Positions 5,411 to 5,449 of a stretch of 5,449 nt of DNA are shown piece by piece (within the stretch, counting starts at the first letter, position 1; each line of letters begins with the position of its first letter). A program made the position numbers and the translations under genes. The notes beneath the pieces are model-generated. The model did not search any database. It was not told where the DNA came from and saw only the letters and a program-made list of their open reading frames with translations. The stretch is from contig CAKMZG010000168.1 of the NCBI GenBank assembly GCA_929200335.1, positions 1 through 5,449 of the forward strand. The letters run 5' to 3'. Source of the stretch: an uncultured Alphaproteobacteria bacterium (GTDB lineage Bacteria; Pseudomonadota; Alphaproteobacteria; Rhizobiales; Rhizobiaceae).

Positions 5411-5449
5411 CTAGCCCATACACTCCTTAAGCCATTGTTTTAATATCTT
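5411..5449 (-). CDS. Possible C-terminal end of a gene entering from the right edge
   Basis: Read on the minus strand from the window edge, this frame gives KILKQWLKECMG and then TAG. The other two minus-strand frames stop after 2 and 6 codons. Twelve codons are too few to identify a family, and an open frame this short is common by chance, so this is only a candidate partial gene. Just beyond it, GGG-CTAG (5420-5417 and 5414-5411) could pair weakly with CTAG and CCC, but no good T-run follows. If the gene is real, the upstream region of the permease operon is 234 bases long. Confidence 0.2.
   Translation of the reverse strand, partial: KILKQWLKECMG

Noticed and set aside
5384..5430. tRNA or small RNA around the GC-richer segment near the right edge
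   Set aside because: There is no T-loop GGTTC motif, no acceptor stem, and only weak 3-4 bp pairings.

Overview
The window looks like an ordinary housekeeping stretch of an AT-rich alphaproteobacterial chromosome. Three things point to Hyphomicrobiales (Rhizobiales) or a close neighbour: a DUF952 gene directly ahead of a class 2 pyrD; a TauE/SafE permease coupled to a TIGR02186/Alph_Pro_TM protein, a family known mainly from Alphaproteobacteria; and the PyrD C-terminal tail ending WASRPL. The base composition (many A/T runs, AT-rich third codon positions) is low for that order. I cannot name the genus.

Layout. Positions 1-204 are non-coding or hold only a gene edge. They contain a perfect 16-bp palindrome, a 12-bp perfect inverted repeat and a candidate promoter that overlaps a dyad. 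A tight plus-strand operon follows: DUF952 protein (205-567), pyrD (574-1662) and an arsC/yfgD-like reductase (1678-2022), with gaps of 6 and 15 bases. It meets a minus-strand gene set tail to tail, with only 7 bases between the stop codons. Read from right to left, that set is a TauE/SafE permease (5176-4247), a TIGR02186 membrane-anchored extracytoplasmic protein (4245-3421, one base after the permease stop) and a DinF-type MATE transporter (3376-2030, after a 44-base gap with a weak terminator-like hairpin). Positions 5177-5449 are an AT-rich upstream region with a TTGACA promoter candidate, three long A/T tracts and possibly the last codons of another minus-strand gene at the right edge.

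How the genes work together. PyrD makes orotate and passes electrons to the quinone pool. The roles of DUF952 and the ArsC-like protein beside it are not established, and no arsenic-resistance partners (arsR, acr3/arsB) are present. The TauE/SafE and TIGR02186 pair is almost certainly one functional unit at the inner membrane: a permease with a periplasmic, C-terminally anchored partner, substrate unknown. The MATE gene may be co-transcribed with it or separately controlled.

No mobile element, CRISPR array, tRNA, rRNA or evident horizontal insertion was seen. Two start codons were moved inward to the ATG that has the better ribosome binding site (MATE 3376, TIGR02186 4245). Nothing here clearly amounts to a new biological system. 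The most worthwhile leads are the non-coding structures in 1-204 and the uncharacterised permease/TIGR02186 pair.
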